A stretch of DNA of 14,790 nucleotides from Candidatus Latescibacterota bacterium (GTDB lineage Bacteria > JAAXHH01 > JACQVL01), in assembly GCA_016209865.1 (NCBI GenBank), contig JACQVL010000150.1:1-14790 (forward strand), in the 5' to 3' direction. Below, piece by piece: positions 13,913 to 14,790 of the stretch (its first letter is position 1; every line of letters begins with the position of its first letter). The translations under genes were made by a program, and so were the position numbers. The notes beneath the pieces were generated by a model, which saw only the letters and a program-made list of their open reading frames with translations, was not told the DNA's origin and searched no databases.

Positions 13913-14790
13913 TTACTCACTCCGCCTCAAGCTCCACGTCAACAACGGGGGCGTAACGAGCGTCGTCATGATGACCATGATGACCATGGCGGAGAAAAGC
14001 GCATCGTCCATCACCCCCAACCCCCGCCCGATCGTGGCGAAGATCAGCCCGACCTCCCCGCGCGGGACCATCCCCAGGCTGATGACCAGCCGGTGGTACG
14101 TCCGCCGCACCGCTAACCCGCAGACGAGTTTTCCGGCGAACGCCGCCAGCGTCAGGGTGAGCGCCAGACCGATGACGGACGGGTCGAGGAACGTCTCCAG
14201 CCGGACACGAATCCCCATGAGGACGAAAAAAATCGGGACGAGGAACGCGGACAGCGGGGCAAGGAGGGCACCGATCGTGATCATCCGGTGTCCGGTCTCC
14301 TCAGGGGCGGAGTCTATCAGCGCCAGGCCCTCCACCATCTCGGCCTGCTGGGGTCGCCGCATCTGAAAATGATGATCCTCTAAGATCAGTCCGGCCGCGA
14401 ATGCGCCCACGATCGTTGCTAAGCCGATCCAGTCGGCCAGGACGGAGAGCAGGAAGCAGAAGACGAGGGCGGCCACTAACACCGCGCCGCTGACGCGCAT
14501 CCGCTGAGCGAGCCGGCCCAGCCAGGGCGCCGCGAACTTCGCGCCGATCAGCAGGGCGAGAGCGAGAAAGACGATGGCCTTCAAAGAGATGAGCGCCACC
14601 GAGGCGACGCTCACCGCGCCCATCGTGACCATCCCGCTGACGACCGCTAAGATAATCAGCCCCAAGACATCATCGATGACCGCCGCGCCGAGGATGATCT
14701 GCGCTTCGGGGAGATGAATCCGGTCCAGGTCCTTCAACACGCGCGCGGTGATCCCGACCGACGTGGCGGTGAGCGTCGCGCCGACAAAGA
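13913..14790 (-). CDS. CPA2-type Na+/H+ (Kef/NapA-like) antiporter, N-terminus outside window
   Basis: The frame is open to the window edge; about 291 C-terminal residues are visible. The segment ATLTATSVGITARVLKDL, followed by GAAVIDDVLGLIILAVVSG with its Asp-Asp pair, is the signature of the ion-binding core of CPA2 cation/proton antiporters. The DD pair suggests an electrogenic Na+/H+ type. Further membrane segments follow, including VGAFAAGLILEDHHF and LVPIFFVLMGIRV, and the C-terminal RGEVGLIFATIGRGLG stretch is also typical of the family. The protein ends shortly after the last membrane segment (LTWSLRRSE), so there is no C-terminal TrkA-N/RCK domain as in many Kef potassium channels. 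It would sit in the inner membrane and help control sodium or pH. An internal GTG at 14740 is not the start, since conserved sequence continues upstream. Confidence 0.92.
   Translation of the reverse strand, partial: FVGATLTATSVGITARVLKDLDRIHLPEAQIILGAAVIDDVLGLIILAVVSGMVTMGAVSVASVALISLKAIVFLALALLIGAKFAAPWLGRLAQRMRVSGAVLVAALVFCFLLSVLADWIGLATIVGAFAAGLILEDHHFQMRRPQQAEMVEGLALIDSAPEETGHRMITIGALLAPLSAFLVPIFFVLMGIRVRLETFLDPSVIGLALTLTLAAFAGKLVCGLAVRRTYHRLVISLGMVPRGEVGLIFATIGRGLGVMDDALFSAMVIMVIMTTLVTPPLLTWSLRRSE

Overview
The window is GC-rich (roughly 60 % or a little more by eye), densely coded bacterial DNA. Introns, tRNA, rRNA, CRISPR, phage genes and transposases were not seen. It reads as mostly housekeeping chromosome of a bacterium, possibly an environmental or uncultured lineage. 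Support for bacteria includes sigma70-type promoters with perfect TTGACA -35 boxes, strong Shine-Dalgarno (SD) sequences, frequent TTG and GTG starts, AccD, RecD2 and an Fe-S-type PurF. I cannot name the phylum from this sequence alone.

Layout. (1) 1-2398 (+): the 3' part of a receiver-histidine kinase, then a response regulator whose C-terminal HD-GYP-like domain has lost most metal ligands. (2) 4406-2424 (-): a large OPT-type transporter with its own promoter. (3) 7242-4582 (-): ndk and recD2, abutting stop-to-start. (4) 7489-11402 (+): a tightly packed run of purF, a UbiA-type prenyltransferase, a 2[4Fe-4S] ferredoxin and a clostripain-like C11 peptidase, behind one good promoter facing away from ndk. 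(5) 13161-11420 (-): purine nucleoside phosphorylase followed by accD, whose promoter overlaps the phosphorylase stop codon. (6) 13199-13882 (+): a cytidylate kinase-like gene, divergent from the phosphorylase by only 37 bp, with a perfect 18-bp palindrome across its start codon. (7) 14790-13913 (-): the C-terminal part of a CPA2-type Na+/H+ antiporter, cut by the window edge.

Several genes touch nucleotide metabolism (ndk, purF, the phosphorylase, the cytidylate kinase-like gene), but they sit in separate transcription units and I see no single pathway.

The most interesting signal lies between the genes. Three non-coding stretches, and possibly a fourth, hold unrelated sequences that all repeat with a 7-bp period: GGGCAGT-type near 1130, GATTTTG-type near 4431 and 4571, CTGACCC-type near 7273, and a faint GGGRTTC pair at 13889. 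Two arrays (ndk, OPT) sit just downstream of a -10 box and upstream of the ribosome-binding site, so they would be transcribed as 5' leader. The ndk leader would read as five GGGG tracts with 3-nt loops, a strong G-quadruplex candidate. I found no convincing evidence of a wholly new multi-gene system; these leader repeats, the start-codon palindrome and the degenerate HD-GYP regulator are the points most worth following.
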